Notes: generated by a model not told the origin, from the sequence alone. A stretch of 64,000 nt of DNA from Pestalotiopsis fici W106-1 (GCF_000516985.1 NW_006917091.1:2459399-2523398); one strand, 5' to 3'. Numbered from the stretch's first letter, positions 1 to 12,559 are shown. Program-made: numbers and translations.

Positions 1-3000
1 AGCCAGACCTGCGAGCTATCAAATGTAGGTAGGGGTCAAGGTAGGTCTGAGGTACCTCAAGGTAGGTAGGAGAGAGACAGGCAGGCTGTTGGCTCCTCCT
101 CCAATCCTCGTTTGGTGCGTGCCGCAAGAAAGAAGAAAAAAAGCTCTCGTCTCCTCATTTCATCAAATCAATCGCCAGGCAACGGGACCACACACCTTTC
201 CTTTACGCTGCAAGCGCGTAACAAACCGACACTCCATCGTCTTGTCTCTCCTTCACCCGGCCATGTACAGTACCCCTCTTTGCGCTGTTGCGCAGCGTCA
301 GAGGCCCTGAGCGCCCTCACTGTGTACCTCACACATTTGTGCTGACACCCCGTCGGCATCTGCTCCAAGCCTTCCGCCCTCTCACTTTTCATTGCGTTCA
401 CATCACTCTCGGTCGTCGACGCCCGCCCATTGGTGTCCATATGCTCATTTCTTCCCCGCGCTCAATCAATCACCTGTTTGCATCTGCCCTCGGGCTCCCT
501 CTGCCTCTTTACCTGCACCCTCCCAGCACCAGGTCTTTTCTCACGCCTACCTACAGTCCAGCCAAACCAGCCTCCTGTCGCAGATGTACCTCCTGGTCCC
601 CGGTTAGCGCGTATGGTACTTCCATGGCTCGTCTCCCAAGGTTTGTGCATGTGGACGCGCTGCTCAGTCGCAGTGGTGGATGGGCCGGTTTTGCTGGTGA
701 TTCTTACCCGCGCCCATTTTGCTGGGAGTTTGGCTGTCCCCTCTCTGCACCCGCACTTCCCTTTCCCTCACTTCTCTCTCTACTATCTGTGTCTGTGCCT
801 TCCTGTGCCCGTCACAAGTCTCCTCTCGGTCACCTCATACTAGTATTATCACGAAAGGCTCCATGCAAGGCCACCAATATGATCACCAAACATGCACACG
901 ACATAAATTTTAAATATTACCAAGTGCTAACCTTGGGGCAATGGAATGAGGACCCTTATCTCAATTGATATAGTTTTGGCATGTCTTTGACAGCAATTCT
1001 TACCAAGGACTTCAACGCAGGCTGATTATACAGCTTATCATTCTCTGAAGTAGTAAATACTATCGAGTTTTGTCAGAAGACTATAAAAGTCTCGTTGCAG
1101 TATTCACACCAGATGGATAGATCTGGTTCCTGGGTCTCCTGGCAGACTGGAGCTGACGCGGCCGCTCAGCAACTCATTTGGATGAGACTCAAAAAAGGGA
1201 TTCTACATGCATGTAACCAAGCGAACTGCATTCATTTCCCTTGTCCAAGCTTTTCAGTTGATTGACGGGCCCGAAGTGCAGGGTTGCCGTCTATGAGATG
1301 TGTTGTTAGAGGTATGCACTTCGTACGCCGTTTGGTAATCACCGCCGCGCACATTGGGGCCCTCCATCACATGGATGGGATGAGAGGTTCTACGGGCTAC
1401 TATTCGGCGGCCGCGTCCATCTACTAAATTGAGCTTTAGCAACCTGCAACTCTTTCGCACTCGATATCCGGGCAACTATTATTATGAAGCGGCTACATCA
1501 CAAGTCCGCTGGTCACAGGATTTGGCAGTGCGACAATGAGAACCCCAATTGCTCCGCATCTACCGCAAATCAGAAGGCTGTTGCTGTGGATGCACAGATA
1601 ACTGGAGAGGCTCTGGACTGGTATGAATAATCATTCCATGAAAATCGGTCCTCGATCCCGCATATAAGTCGAGGTTGCTTCTACTGTGTATCTTCTTTCT
1701 TGGTAGGAGTGACGATCACTTCAATGTACTGACAAACTGGTGACGTCCCATTTCTGGCTGATGAGAGTCTATTACCTAGCTCGGTGATATCAACTCCATG
1801 ATGCGGCTGGGCGACTGTGCCTAGTGGGAAGAATACGACGCACCAGAGCAGTGGCAGGGAGTGGGTGACGGTGTTGCTGTGCACCAGATCTCGCCTCTCT
1901 CGCCATTTCCTGTCAGCCCAAGGATCAGCTAATGTATGGGTAGGACTTTTGGGGTGAGGGACAAGGCGCGTCTTGCCCCCCAAGTACACCATGAGATCTT
2001 GCGGTACTGCTTGTAGCCAAAGTGCGCGCGCAGCAGAGTCACAATATGAGTTGGCACTGTGCTCAATAGTGCGTCTTTGCTCCTCTGAGAGCTTCTTCTC
2101 CACCTTTTGGCTTGAGCCTTTCCCCCCCTCGCCATGAAGCTTGAGCTCTCTTTGGAACACGGCAATTTACTGTAAGCTTTCTCTCACCCCCCCCAGGGCC
2201 CAGGCAGGGCCCAATATCGGTGCGTAGCGTGCCAGCCGGATTCATGGCTGATTGTCTTGCGGCATTGTTGACATCACGTGGATTCGCCCACGCGATAAAT
2301 CCTCGCTTCTCCCGCGCAACCCGAATCAAGACCTTTATAACTTTTCTCATGATAGAACCTCGTCTACTGGCCTCAGCCCAAATCAATGTCCGCTATCGAT
2401 TAAAAACCATGCCCGCAATGGTCCTAAATGAACCCCTTCTTTTGCTGCCACGAGGTGACATGGGCAATTGCATCAAAGATCCATCGCATCAGGAAAGATG
2501 CGGCCCAGATTGTGTCCGCGCTAAACCGCATCTACAGTATGACCCCATCCAGGCACGAACGCCTCGGTATTGGTCAGACGCAGTTCGAAAAGACCAGTCT
2601 GGATCGTGACGCTCACAGCCTACATATGGCGGGAGGTATTTGTTTAGAAACAGAAAGCTTCTGGGGAAATTGACAGTACTGTAAATGTTGCTTCTCAAGT
2701 AACCGTTATCAAGGCTTTGAGGATGTATACGTGTAGTAGCCGATGGCCTCCACTTGATCGGTCCCCTGATCTGCCTCTCCCCGCTAACTTGTCGTCATGT
2801 TTTGCTAAAAGCGATGCTCGGAACTTGACATCAATCTGCACTGGTCAAGGTGGAACGCCATCTCCTCGTCGAAAGCCGCAGATGCGAAGAGAAATGAGCT
2901 TTTACGCAGATGTGGCTTGAAATCTAGCTGCATCAACTATCAAATGCAGATGCAGAGCCCGGTATCAAAATTGGGTTCAGTCATTGAGTGATGCTGCACC

Positions 3001-3170
3001 ATGTAACAGTCGTCGACATTGCTCGGTGCTGCAATGCATACATCTCGTGCATCTTGTCCACCAGACTCGTTCCAATTCATGACGTTAAACAGTAGTCAGA
3101 CCTGCATTCGCGCGATACAGGAAATGTGTACCACAAGACTGGGCAGCTGTCTTTGGTCACTCTCTCGACT
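1..3170. other. gene-poor left edge, no supported gene
   Basis: I see no convincing gene here. The first 80 bases hold several copies of an AGGTAGGT-type motif. The plus strand from about 200 to 840 is rich in C and T, as in many fungal promoters or 5' leaders, but no coding region follows on that strand. Short overlapping open frames in several phases show no recognisable domain. A minus-strand frame at 1681-2160 is the longest that looks remotely protein-like and is discussed under findings. C-runs occur near 2130 and 2190. Confidence 0.5.
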
Positions 3171-3961
3171 CTAAACGCCATCGTCGTCTTCATCAAGTAC
3201 TATACTCTTGAGCTGCTCGTCAGCAGCCCAGTCAACTCCACTGCCAGCTACAATTGCACTTGCAGTGGCCTTCATGACCCTCCATCTCTGCCGGCTCGCC
3301 TTGACCTCCTGCTCCAGTTGCGCAATCTCCTCGGCCTGTTCCGTGTCCTCAACGGCCGCGGCCTTGCGCTCTTCTGCCTCGCCGGCGAGACTGAGAACCT
3401 GCGAGGCCAAGTCGACGTTCTGCCGGCTCAGCTGCAATGTCCGACTGCGGACATCCATGATTTCCTCGTTGATCTGCTTGGTCGAGGTTGTCTGATCAGC
3501 CAGCGCTATCGAAGCGCTGTCTCGCTTGGCCAGGACGCCCAGTAGATCTCTGTCTCAAGCTATGAGCCCCCTCTCCAAATAAAACATGCAGTTGATTATC
3601 GAAATGTTTGACGTACTTTTCAATGGGTGATGCATTTGTTCCGCCATGCACAGCTTGTAATACGGGATTTGCCATGACCACGCTTTCCGTGACTTGATTC
3701 CGCAGGACGTATCGTGCTCTAGATTCTAACAGATCGTTTTGGGCATCCTCTACAGTCTGCGCGCGCGATGTAGCTGGGAAAGAAGTGTTAGGCCAGGAAG
3801 TGATACAAGGCGACGTCTTGCTCACACGGAGTGTAGTTCTTTTGTGCTGTTATGAGGGCGATCTCGAGCTGCAATTGTTGCAGTCGGTCGTAGAGTTCCA
3901 GCACCCTCTTCTCATCTTCAGATAGTGGCAGTGAGTTCTCCGTCCTTGCTGGGATATCCAT
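3171..3961 (-). CDS. CENP-H: kinetochore protein CENP-H
   Basis: Subunit of the constitutive centromere-associated network (Fta3/Mcm16 in yeasts), acting at the inner kinetochore in the nucleus. Three exons: 3961-3826, 3773-3617 and 3549-3171, giving 223 aa. Both introns have clean GT..AG ends, and joining them restores one frame. The protein is mostly predicted coiled coil (Leu/Glu/Gln-rich, for example the LYDRLQQLQLEIAL stretch near the N terminus). It ends in the family's conserved tail: a WRVMK segment, then GSGVDW at about residues 200-205 and an acidic C terminus. The start ATG at 3961 directly precedes MDIPAR; longer upstream readings would extend into the divergent promoter. The neighbour ATG11 is transcribed the other way. 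The family call rests mainly on the C-terminal motif and coiled-coil layout. Confidence 0.85.
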
Positions 3962-4732
3962 TTCTGGTGCAATATAAGAGGTCGGTTTAGAAATTGTATA
4001 GCCGCAGTATTCACCATATGTTCGTCGCAGCGTCGCGTACGCGTACCTGTGTGTATGCAATTGCAAAAGTGTGGCGTTTCTCATGTGGCGCACCAACTGG
4101 CAGTGTCCGGAGTTGTATTGAATTTGGCGGCAAACGAATGCTAACGGAAGACGCTGCGATTCGGATGATGGGAAAGTTTCGGCGAGCCGCAATATTGCAT
4201 AACCTTTGGCCTGACAAGGGATTGAATCTTGAAGTCAAGCATATGTCATGCTGGTCTTGATTTTTGACAAGATTTTGCCAAACTTGCCAATATTTGCATC
4301 TCAGCTTCCAGAGAAGTGAAGCCGCAAATCATCACTGCGGAATTTCGTCCGCCAATTGGCCGACATCTCAATCTACGCTTATCGGTGTTTCTGATTGTCG
4401 AGACTCGAGTACTTATCGCAGCCCAGGTACGGTAGGCCGCTTGGAGAGACCCTGGCGCATGGTGGGCGGCGCGTGCTACAACCTAGTAGCTCACTGCTCT
4501 GCCTACCCTAACCTAGGCGGTCATCTGGGATATCTGACGAATGACCCTTGTGATTACCCAGCAAAACAAACCTCGACCGGTCTTTGTTCAAAGGTTGTGA
4601 TATCGCACCTCTACAACCTTGAGCCACATATCCTCAAAACACCGTCGCATTGTTACTGCCCGACACATACGTTTCGCAACATCCGTGACCAAACTCTGCA
4701 ACTCTCCTGGCGCGAGAGAGAATGCATGCGCT
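3962..4732. promoter_or_regulatory. shared divergent promoter CENP-H / ATG11
   Basis: These 771 bases separate two divergent start codons and must contain both promoters. I see no gene in them. Several short ORFs cross the interval but have no recognisable content. No clear TATA box is visible for either gene, which is usual for housekeeping fungal promoters. Confidence 0.6.
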
Positions 4733-7700
4733 ATGGCGACGCCGACGCAGGTGTTGATAGCCCATACGGGCCAGCGCCTGCAGGTTGACATCTCGCAGTT
4801 CGCAACGTATGTCTCGCGGCTCCTAGTCCAAGACCCTTTGCTTTTGTTTGCACTTGTCGTCTGTTGCTAACGGAGCGTGTTTCGTGTAGTTTGGATGAGT
4901 TCAAAGCCTGGGTCGCTCGGCCGAGCTCCATCTCGCCGCAAAACATCATTGCCCTCACGCCGCAAGGCAAGACTGTCAAGATTCAGACGATACACTTCGA
5001 AAAGGAAATATACATCTACGACGTCCGGATAACGCAAGCCTCGCCTACCGGCACACCAGCACACCTTGCTTCCGAGGAGCCCATTCCGAAGCAGTACACT
5101 GTCACGAATGCGCCCGATTACATCGAGAACACCCATTCGCTCCAGTCATGGCAGGACCTGTTCAAGAGCCGCCGGGACTGGGCCTTCAAAATAATAGAGG
5201 ACTGTGCGGCCATGACCGAAGCTTTCCAGGCCCGTCACGAGGAAATGAAGGTCATGACCAAATGTCTCGATGCAGCCGTGGCTAACCTGGACTCGGCAGT
5301 CCGACCACAGGAACCTAAATTTAACGAATTGAAGAAATGGGTCGCCCCAGCACAGGAAGAGTACGGCACCCTTGCAACAAATTGGGAGCAATATATGGAT
5401 CTTGCGCGGGGCATCACGATTTCAGCAACCATGGTGCGATTTATGACTGGACGAGACCTGCGCAAGTCCCGGCAGGCCACACTCGAAGATCTGATCGACC
5501 TGGACACTGCTCGTAAAGCTGGGAAGCTTGCAGCATCGTCTCTGCGGAAATTCAACAACAAGGTCGCTGAGCTGGATAATATGGCAGACAAAATGTTTGG
5601 CGGCTGCGACGATTTGTTCCAGGAAATCGACAAGGTCATGTCTCGCTCAATATTGACCCATGGTGATGATGCAGCACAACTACTCGAGGACATTGAAGCC
5701 GTGGCCAAGAAGATAGATACGGATTATCAGGCAACATTAGCCTACTCGAGCTCGACTAGGGACGTCCTGCAAGCATCGAAGACGGCCGCAAACCACACCG
5801 AACGTCTGTTGCCAAGTGTTCAGAATAGAGCTCGGGAGATGGACGAGCTGCTCAGAGACGCAACCCGAGCGAGAAACGATTTATCTGCCGAGTCCCTTGT
5901 GTTGATGCGTACGATCGCTGAAATAACGAGTTTTCTTCACAACCTCAAGACGATGATGGGTGTCTTGAACCAGGGTGAAGAGGAAATGACCACTTTCGAC
6001 TATTTACGACTCATACAACAGTTGCCATTCATGTACGCATCCTTCATGGCTGAATCAATGCGTCGGAGAGAATGGTCAGACAAGGTCAAAACAGATTCCT
6101 CAACTCTGGTCAACGAAATGGCTTTATTCCAAGACGAGGAGCTCAAACGGCGTCGCAAATGGCAGAAAATGGTGGGCAGTACTTACGGTCCCGACAAGAC
6201 AGAGAGCAATGTGCTTGGCCTCGAGGTCAATGTCCTTGGCCAAGAGGAGGCGTGGCCAGCGGTAAACAAAAAGGACCTGGACGACTTCCTAGCCGTGGTA
6301 CAACATCATAGGGCTGATACAACAGTAATCGAGGACATTCAAAAACTTATCAATGAGCTCAATTCACCAACCAAGCAGCAGATGAAAAGGGTGAAGGCTT
6401 TCAAGAACGGCAGTGTCCATGAAGCAGCTCTTGGTAGAAGCGGACTTCTTGTCCGTGGTGATGACGACCTGTTGCGTGGCCTTCAAGCCGATAAGGCCAT
6501 GTTGGAGGGCAAGCTCAAGACAGCAGAGAGCCGGGTCCGACGCCTTGAAGGACTCTTGCATCGCCAGAGCACCGAATCCAGACCTTCGATCGGCAACCTT
6601 TTCCAGCCTGGGAGCCACGATCGCAACAGCTCCGTGTCTTCGATCAAATCTCCAGCCATCCCCGATGATCGACGATATTCCAATGTGTCTGACAACAGTG
6701 AAGCCCTGCTCAGGCGTATTACCCAGCTTGAGGGAGATCTTGTCACTGAAAAAGAGAGATCCGCGGTTTTCGGCAAAGAAACCGCTGCCCGTACCAAGGA
6801 CATGGAGGGTCGAATGGATGAAGTCAATTCCATCAAGAAGGATCTCCTGGAGAACATGGATGCTCTGCAAAAGGAGCACGACAGGGAGCGAAAGACCCTG
6901 GAGAATGAGATCAAGACCTTGAAGGCTCGCCTGGAAGAGACCGAAGACGAGATTGAGCATTTCGGGCAGTCTAGGGAAGACGAAAAGGGAGCATTCATAG
7001 ATAGAATGCGATCCCTCGAGGATGAAGTCGAGCGTCTTAACCAAGAGAAGCATGACGAGACTCTCAAAACGCAAGGCCAGGTCGAGTTTTTGCGCAACGA
7101 AGCAAGAATGCAGCGAGAACGAAATGAGTCCTTGGAAAAGCAGTTGCAAGAGGCAAATGAGGCTGTTAAGACGCTTAGTAGAAGAGCCGAAGCATCCGAG
7201 GCCAGTGCTGAGACTCACATCCAAACTCTAAGGGACATCCATGGTCAAATATCACCACGGGAAAAGATCCCCGAGGACATCAGTGACCTCATGGAGGCTG
7301 TCGCCACGAAATCCAGTGATGTTCTGTCCAAGGTCATGACGCTTGAGGAGGATATGACTTTACTGAAGTCTGATCTAGAGATCGCTCAAGAAACGATCAA
7401 GGAAAGCAAGACTGAAGTTGCAATGACACAAGAAAAGCTGTCATCCGAGGAAGCTGCCCGAATCAAGCTAAATGAGGTCTTCGAGGAAGAAAAGGCCAAG
7501 AGTCGGACTCTTGAAAATGAGATAACAGAAGCGCGCGATCAGCTCAGTGAGCTCCGTATGAAGATGACGGAGGGCGAGTCAGGCTCGGAAACGCTGAGAA
7601 AGAAGCTTGAGGAGAAAGAAAAGAAAGTCGCCGAGCTCATGGAGACACTCGCTGCCAGACAGTCCCATACTGGCAGCCTGGAGGAGGAGGTTCGCATGTA

Positions 7701-9012
7701 CCGTGAGAAGCTCGATTCCTTGGATTTGCGCGCCATGGGCTTGAGTCAACGTTTTGAAGGACGCAACGAGCGCACCAAGGATCTGACTCAACGCTTGTTC
7801 ACTTACAATGAGCGACTACTCCGGCTTCTTGAGAGGCTTTCCTTCTCAGTCAACCGGCAAGACGGCAAGATGACTATACAGAAGATCCCTCGTGCCGAAC
7901 GAACATCCAAGGATGCAAATGACTCGTCAGATCCAAGTAGTTCTGTGCGACGTTCGGTGTCAATGGGTGCCACACTCGCCGACAGCACTGACTTGAAATT
8001 GTTGTACTGGATGAACGCTGAGGATGCCGAATTGGAAACGTCTCAGTACCAGGGATTCGTGTCTGGCCCTGGTTCCTTCGACATTGATGCTTTTGCCGAG
8101 GCAATCTACCGGCGGGTCAAAGAGTTAGAGCATACGGCTCGCAAATATACCAAGGATGCACGCAATTATCGTGAACGAGCACATCAAGCCGTTAAGGATG
8201 CCCATGACAAGATTGCTTTCAGGCATTTCAAGGAAGGCGACCTGGCGCTGTTCCTGCCGACTAGAAATCAAACCACTGGGGCTTGGGCAGCTTTCAATGT
8301 TGGCTGTCCTCACTTCTTCTTGCGTGAGCAGGAGTCTCACCGCCTGAGGCAGCGTGAATGGCTCGTAGCTCGCATTACGCGGGTGCAGGAGCGCGTTGTG
8401 GACCTGTCCAAGAGCTTGAGTTCATCAACTGCTGCCCATGCTGGCGAGACCGATTCCGTAAATACCAGCAACGGTAGCGGGGAGACTGAATTTGACAACC
8501 CATTCGATCTCTCTGATGGGCTCAGATGGTGGCTTGTTGATGCTGCCGAGGACAAAGCCGGAGCGCCATCAACACCGGGTTTGGGCAAAAGCACCGTGGC
8601 CGCCAATACCGTAGAGGCTGTGGCCGATATACACACACACCAAGCAAGAACCGGTGCGAGCAGGTTGCTTCCTGGTGGCAAAGCAACGGGCATTGAAGGC
8701 GTTAGTCGTACGCTCAGCAAAAGTCTTGAAAGCCGTCGGTCAAGTTCAGGCAGTGTCAATAGAAAAGCTCTGCCTTTTGCTGGCGGCGCTGGCGCCGGCG
8801 CTGCCAAGAGTAGTGCATTGGCTTCTGAGACGAATAGTCTGCGTGCTGGTCCGTCAGACAGCCCCGATCTGGCCGGTAGCGTTGGGGCGATGGGCAAAGG
8901 AAAGGCAGTGGAACACTCTTCAGGTTCTGGATCCGCCAAAGCCAGCGGTGGACATGCCGAGGGCGATGAGGTACGCGACCAAGAAGTGGTGGATTCTCTT
9001 TTCGGTCCCTGA
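4733..9012 (+). CDS. ATG11: autophagy scaffold protein Atg11
   Basis: Scaffold for selective autophagy (Cvt, pexophagy, mitophagy); it bridges cargo receptors to the Atg1 kinase complex at the phagophore assembly site. Two exons, 4733-4806 and 4890-9012, give 1398 aa, a usual length for filamentous fungi. The 83-base intron has a GTATGT donor, a GCTAAC branch site and a TAG acceptor, and it joins the N-terminal ubiquitin-like segment (QVLIAHTGQ...DISQFAT) to LDEFKAWV. The middle, from about residue 600 to 1000, is long heptad-rich coiled coil. The conserved ATG11 C-terminal domain lies at about 1125-1190 (FKEGDLALFLPTRN, then WAAFNVGCPHFFL). The last 150 residues are low-complexity Ser/Gly. 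The start is chosen because MATPTQ sits directly before the ubiquitin-like fold and the intron phase fits. Confidence 0.95.
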
Positions 9013-9830
9013 GTGTGATGATCCAAAGCTGAATGAAGCTGATTTGGATAGGACTGGCAACGGATGCCGCCACCGCCTCCACGGTCCCAGCCAACTTCCA
9101 CATCACCAGCCAAATCCAAGCCCGCCAGCCTATACCGTGGTAGCCCTTCCAAACAACGGCTTCATCAAGGTGCAGGTCAGAATTCAGAAGGAGGCAACGG
9201 TCACCAACAGCTGCAAAGAGACACAAGCAATACCAGTGCCGACAGCCGTGATAAGAGCGTGGTCTGGGATTCTCTTTGGAGTCTCGACGTTAGCTATCCC
9301 GGAAAGTAACATTGGCTCCCTCTCAAAGTCGTTCCTCCGAGATCAGTGCCTGATTTACGTGTGGTTATTTAGCAGGGTTTGATTTGGTGTTTGGCGTTGG
9401 CAGGCATTTGGGTTAGATAGTTTCCTTACCATCTGTGATTGTGGTCGTGTATTCAGATTGCTCAGGTATTTTGGTTTGGGGTGGAATAAGGCTATACCCA
9501 CACGCGTAGCTTAGTACTGTCTACCTTTATAGAATGATAATGGGCTCATGGATATGGAATGTAGTATCGAGCGCACACTCCTGAAAATTTGAAGCAACCG
9601 CGCAACAAATAATGTGCACTTGTCAGCCATGTTTTGTTTGCCATTGAGTATATTGTCCATGGTAACACGTGTTGTACATTTCTTGGTACATTTCTAACAA
9701 CATATAGTACAGCCCACATCATTCTTTACTCTTTCTATTCTGTCGCCCAGGCCTATCAAAACTCACCGAGCCATTGCATCATTATGAGCTGGTGAAGTTC
9801 GGTCGGCGGTCGTGGCTTCAGCCTTACCGT
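9013..9830. other. convergent 3' regions of ATG11 and bL9m
   Basis: This stretch lies between two converging genes and should hold both 3' UTRs. Only short, unconvincing frames are present. The part after about 9500 is AT-rich. Confidence 0.5.
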
Positions 9831-10959
9831 TTAGTCGGTTTCGGGAACAACCTCGACCGTCCTCCTGACGGGCTCCAGACCCTTGCCCGTCACAATCTCG
9901 ACCTCGTACACGCCCAGCCGCTTGATACGGTCTTCGCCGGCCTCAAGCCCCAGAATCGAGACGGCCTCGGCCTCGAACGACACGCGACTACCATTGCTGT
10001 CGGCCAGGAGGGCCTCGCGGATGCGCGCCACGACATCGGTGGGGGCCACCGAACCAAAGATGGCCTTGGTGTCTTGCTGTGGCTGCTCGGGTACTGCTGC
10101 TGCTTCCGCCGCGGTTTGCGTCGATACCTGCGCGTTGGCGGCAAGGGCAAAATTGCGCGAGACCACGGGTTCAGGGTCCTTGGCCGGCTCGGGTGCGGCG
10201 ATTGGTTTCCTAGCAAAGACTAGGACCTTGGGGAGGAGATCTTGTAAAAGGGCGCGGGATTCATCGGCCTGTATGTATAAAATGGCGAAGTTAGCAATGC
10301 TCGTGATCCTTGTTTGGTTCTCTATATCCTAACTCGCCAATCCCAATCCATTCCATAGGAATTTGATAGACTGCTGTCACATACCGTCATAACAATGGTC
10401 TCCTTCTTCTTGGTCTTGACTGGTTCGTTGGTGACAATCTTCTGGCTATCGCCGTCCTCCTCGTCGAGCAACTTGGTGCCAAACGTGCGGTCGCGCACAC
10501 CAATGGCGGCCTCTGTGAGTCCCAGCTCTGTGAACCGCTTCTTGGTCATGTACTCGGCGAGACCCTTGTGGTGCCATTGGTTTCGCATACGGCCGGGCTT
10601 GACTCGGATAATGGAATCTAGATTTCAAGTAGAAAAGGTCAGCAATCAGCCAGGCTCTCTGTAATGATTTCGGCAGGTAGAGTCGGAGCAGGCGCAGAGA
10701 GGCAAAGAGAGATAGAGACAAGGCCACGGTCAGGAAACATACGTTGCTTGCCGAACCCGGCAATGTTCTTGAGCAGCCGCACAGGAATACCCTGAAGATC
10801 CTCCAATTCGGCCTTGGTGAGGGTTCTCGCGTGCCGGACCTGGGTCAGTTGCTGCAGCGGCGAGGGCAGTACCTGCGTGGCCGTCGGTCGGGCGAGGGGC
10901 AGGCGTCCCAGGCAGTTTGGACACGTTGTGAGCGCCCGGCCGAGTCTTGGCGTCGCCAT
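9831..10959 (-). CDS. MRPL50: mitochondrial large-subunit ribosomal protein bL9m
   Basis: Structural protein of the mitochondrial 54S large ribosomal subunit, homologous to bacterial L9 and yeast Mrpl50. Three exons, 10959-10743, 10617-10385 and 10268-9831, give 295 aa. The first 45 or so residues (MATPRLGRALTTC..., basic, no acid) look like a mitochondrial presequence. The L9 N-terminal domain follows at about residues 57-100: VRLLKNIAGFGKQ continues across intron 1 into IIRVKPGRMRNQW. That junction creates a His codon and restores the conserved motif, which supports the splice. The C-terminal half is longer than in bacteria and contains an Ala/Gln-rich linker before a VEVVP tail. It converges with ATG11. 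Confidence 0.92.
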
Positions 10960-12076
10960 GTCTTCTTTTCGGTTTCTTGCGTCCTCGGGGGAGTCCGTGG
11001 CAAGATTCGCAAATGGAGAGGCGTGGGCACAATTGTTGGCGATGTCGCTGTTCTACTGCTTGCAAAGCCGCGCTCCCCAAAAGAGCTTCCACGATATTTT
11101 TCTTGGGGTCGGTCTAATGCAGGACGTAGCTTGACGAAAAAAGAGTGGGGCCGGTCTTTGGCTGTTAGCCGCAAGGACATGAATGGGCCAATCAGACTTG
11201 TGTATAAGCCGTGCATACTCGATATAATTGCGATATGTAAATGCAATATGGGTATGAATATTATGCCTTATAATTGGAGGGGAATGCTCTCTTTTCGGTA
11301 ATGAACTGATATTGCTCAAACAACTTGTCATGGATAGCTCAGTGTGGGTGCTATAATCTATGAAGTTGGAGTTATGAAATCTTTGGCCATCGCAGACACC
11401 GTAGGCCATCATGAGCAGCGCTTCCTACCCCGGGGATATTCAGGGTGTAACTCTTACATCCACCTAGACAGAGATGGAGAGGATGGCTCGTAATATAGAT
11501 TTGCAAGTCCTCAGATAAAAAAACGAAAAACAAACCAGTCGAATACCGTTGATTCTTAGAAAGTTTGCGAGAGATACAGAACTTAATATGTCTAATGGAC
11601 AAATGTATGGAATCCAGCACGATTTGTATTCCTCTCGAAAAGCGTTTTTACTGAATTGTGTCTCCCTTCTACCGCTTTGCCCTATTCCCTCTACTATTGA
11701 AGGCCAACGGATAAGCTCTTCGCCGTTCCGAAGCCTCGCTGGGAACAAAGAGTACGCATCCTGCATGAGTTCCTGGCCAACCAAGTGGGAACCCTTACCA
11801 GATGTATTCCCAACGTCTTGCTGAGATGAAGGGCAAACGCATTTGGGAATGGGGTATCTCGAATATATTTTAAAGACAGCAACAGTAACAACTCCAACGG
11901 CGACTGGACCGATTTTAGTGACCTATATGATGACGGTGGAAGCGATATGGACAACCAAGACATGGACCACCAGACGGCAGATCTATCAAGTAGTTGGGGT
12001 ATGGCTAAGCGGTATCAGAGTGTATTGAACTCAATGAATGATGTTGGCGTTGGCAATCGTTTGTTCAAAAAAGGGG

Positions 12077-12104
12077 AAAAAAAAAAAAAAAAAAAAAAAA
12101 AAAA
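12077..12104. repeat. homopolymer run of 28 A
   Basis: An uninterrupted run of 28 adenines, preceded by AAAAAAGGGG. It could be a slippage-prone microsatellite or the 3' tail of an old retroposed sequence. I see no target-site duplication that would prove the latter. Confidence 0.9.
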
Positions 12105-12391
12105 GAAGATCAAGGGAGAAACCACAAACGCATAACTTTGTCAAATCGAGTGTATTAATTCCATAAAATCAAACACTCGCCCGCGGCTGATATCTTAATT
12201 CATCTCTGCGAAGAATTGAATACTTTCATTCCTGCGAATTTGGTATTGATTGTTTCCGCAAAGCAGCATGATACATTCAACGAAACTTGTTCTCCTATGT
12301 GCATTGGATGCAAGGATAAGATACTACATTAGTAAGAGTAAGATGCATCTTGGCGGGGCAAGGGAAATAGAACTCTCCGTTTAGAACACCC

Positions 12392-12450
12392 GGGCTTCGG
12401 CCCCACGACCAACGCTAAGGTGCACGGGTAGGGGACCCATAAGCCTTAGC
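12392..12450 (+). other. two adjacent hairpin-forming sequences upstream of the ABC transporter
   Basis: The first is GGGC-TTCG-GCCC at 12392-12403, a perfect 4-bp stem with the very stable UUCG tetraloop. The second pairs GCTAAGG (12414-12420) with CCTTAGC (12444-12450) and contains a nested GGGT...ACCC pair. They lie 110-168 bases before the transporter ATG and could be part of its mRNA leader. The function is unknown. Confidence 0.45.
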
Positions 12451-12559
12451 CGCCTGCCAGGTACCATCTTCAACCATGACATCAAAGGATTTTTTGAAAT
12501 TTAACCCTTTTTGTATCATCAACCATTGAGTGCCGACACAACGTCGCCTTTTCGGAAGT

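Larger units (their letters stand above)
10960..12559. other. intergenic; possible exon remnant, A-run and two hairpins
   Basis: No complete gene is supported. On the plus strand an open frame from about 11840 to 12110 reads as a hydrophilic, Asp/Asn/Ser-rich peptide and runs into a run of 28 A (12077-12104). It has no clear start or partner exon and may be a decayed gene. Two hairpin-forming sequences at 12392-12450 precede the ABC transporter start and are listed separately. Confidence 0.35.

Noticed and set aside
288..968. 226-codon plus-strand ORF
   Set aside because: Its composition mirrors the CT-rich DNA (Pro/Ser/Leu). No domain, no consistent start, and overlapping frames are equally open.
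6364..7224. 286-codon minus-strand ORF inside ATG11
   Set aside because: It is opposite the coiled coil of Atg11; Glu/Lys codons read as Phe/Leu/Ser on the other strand.
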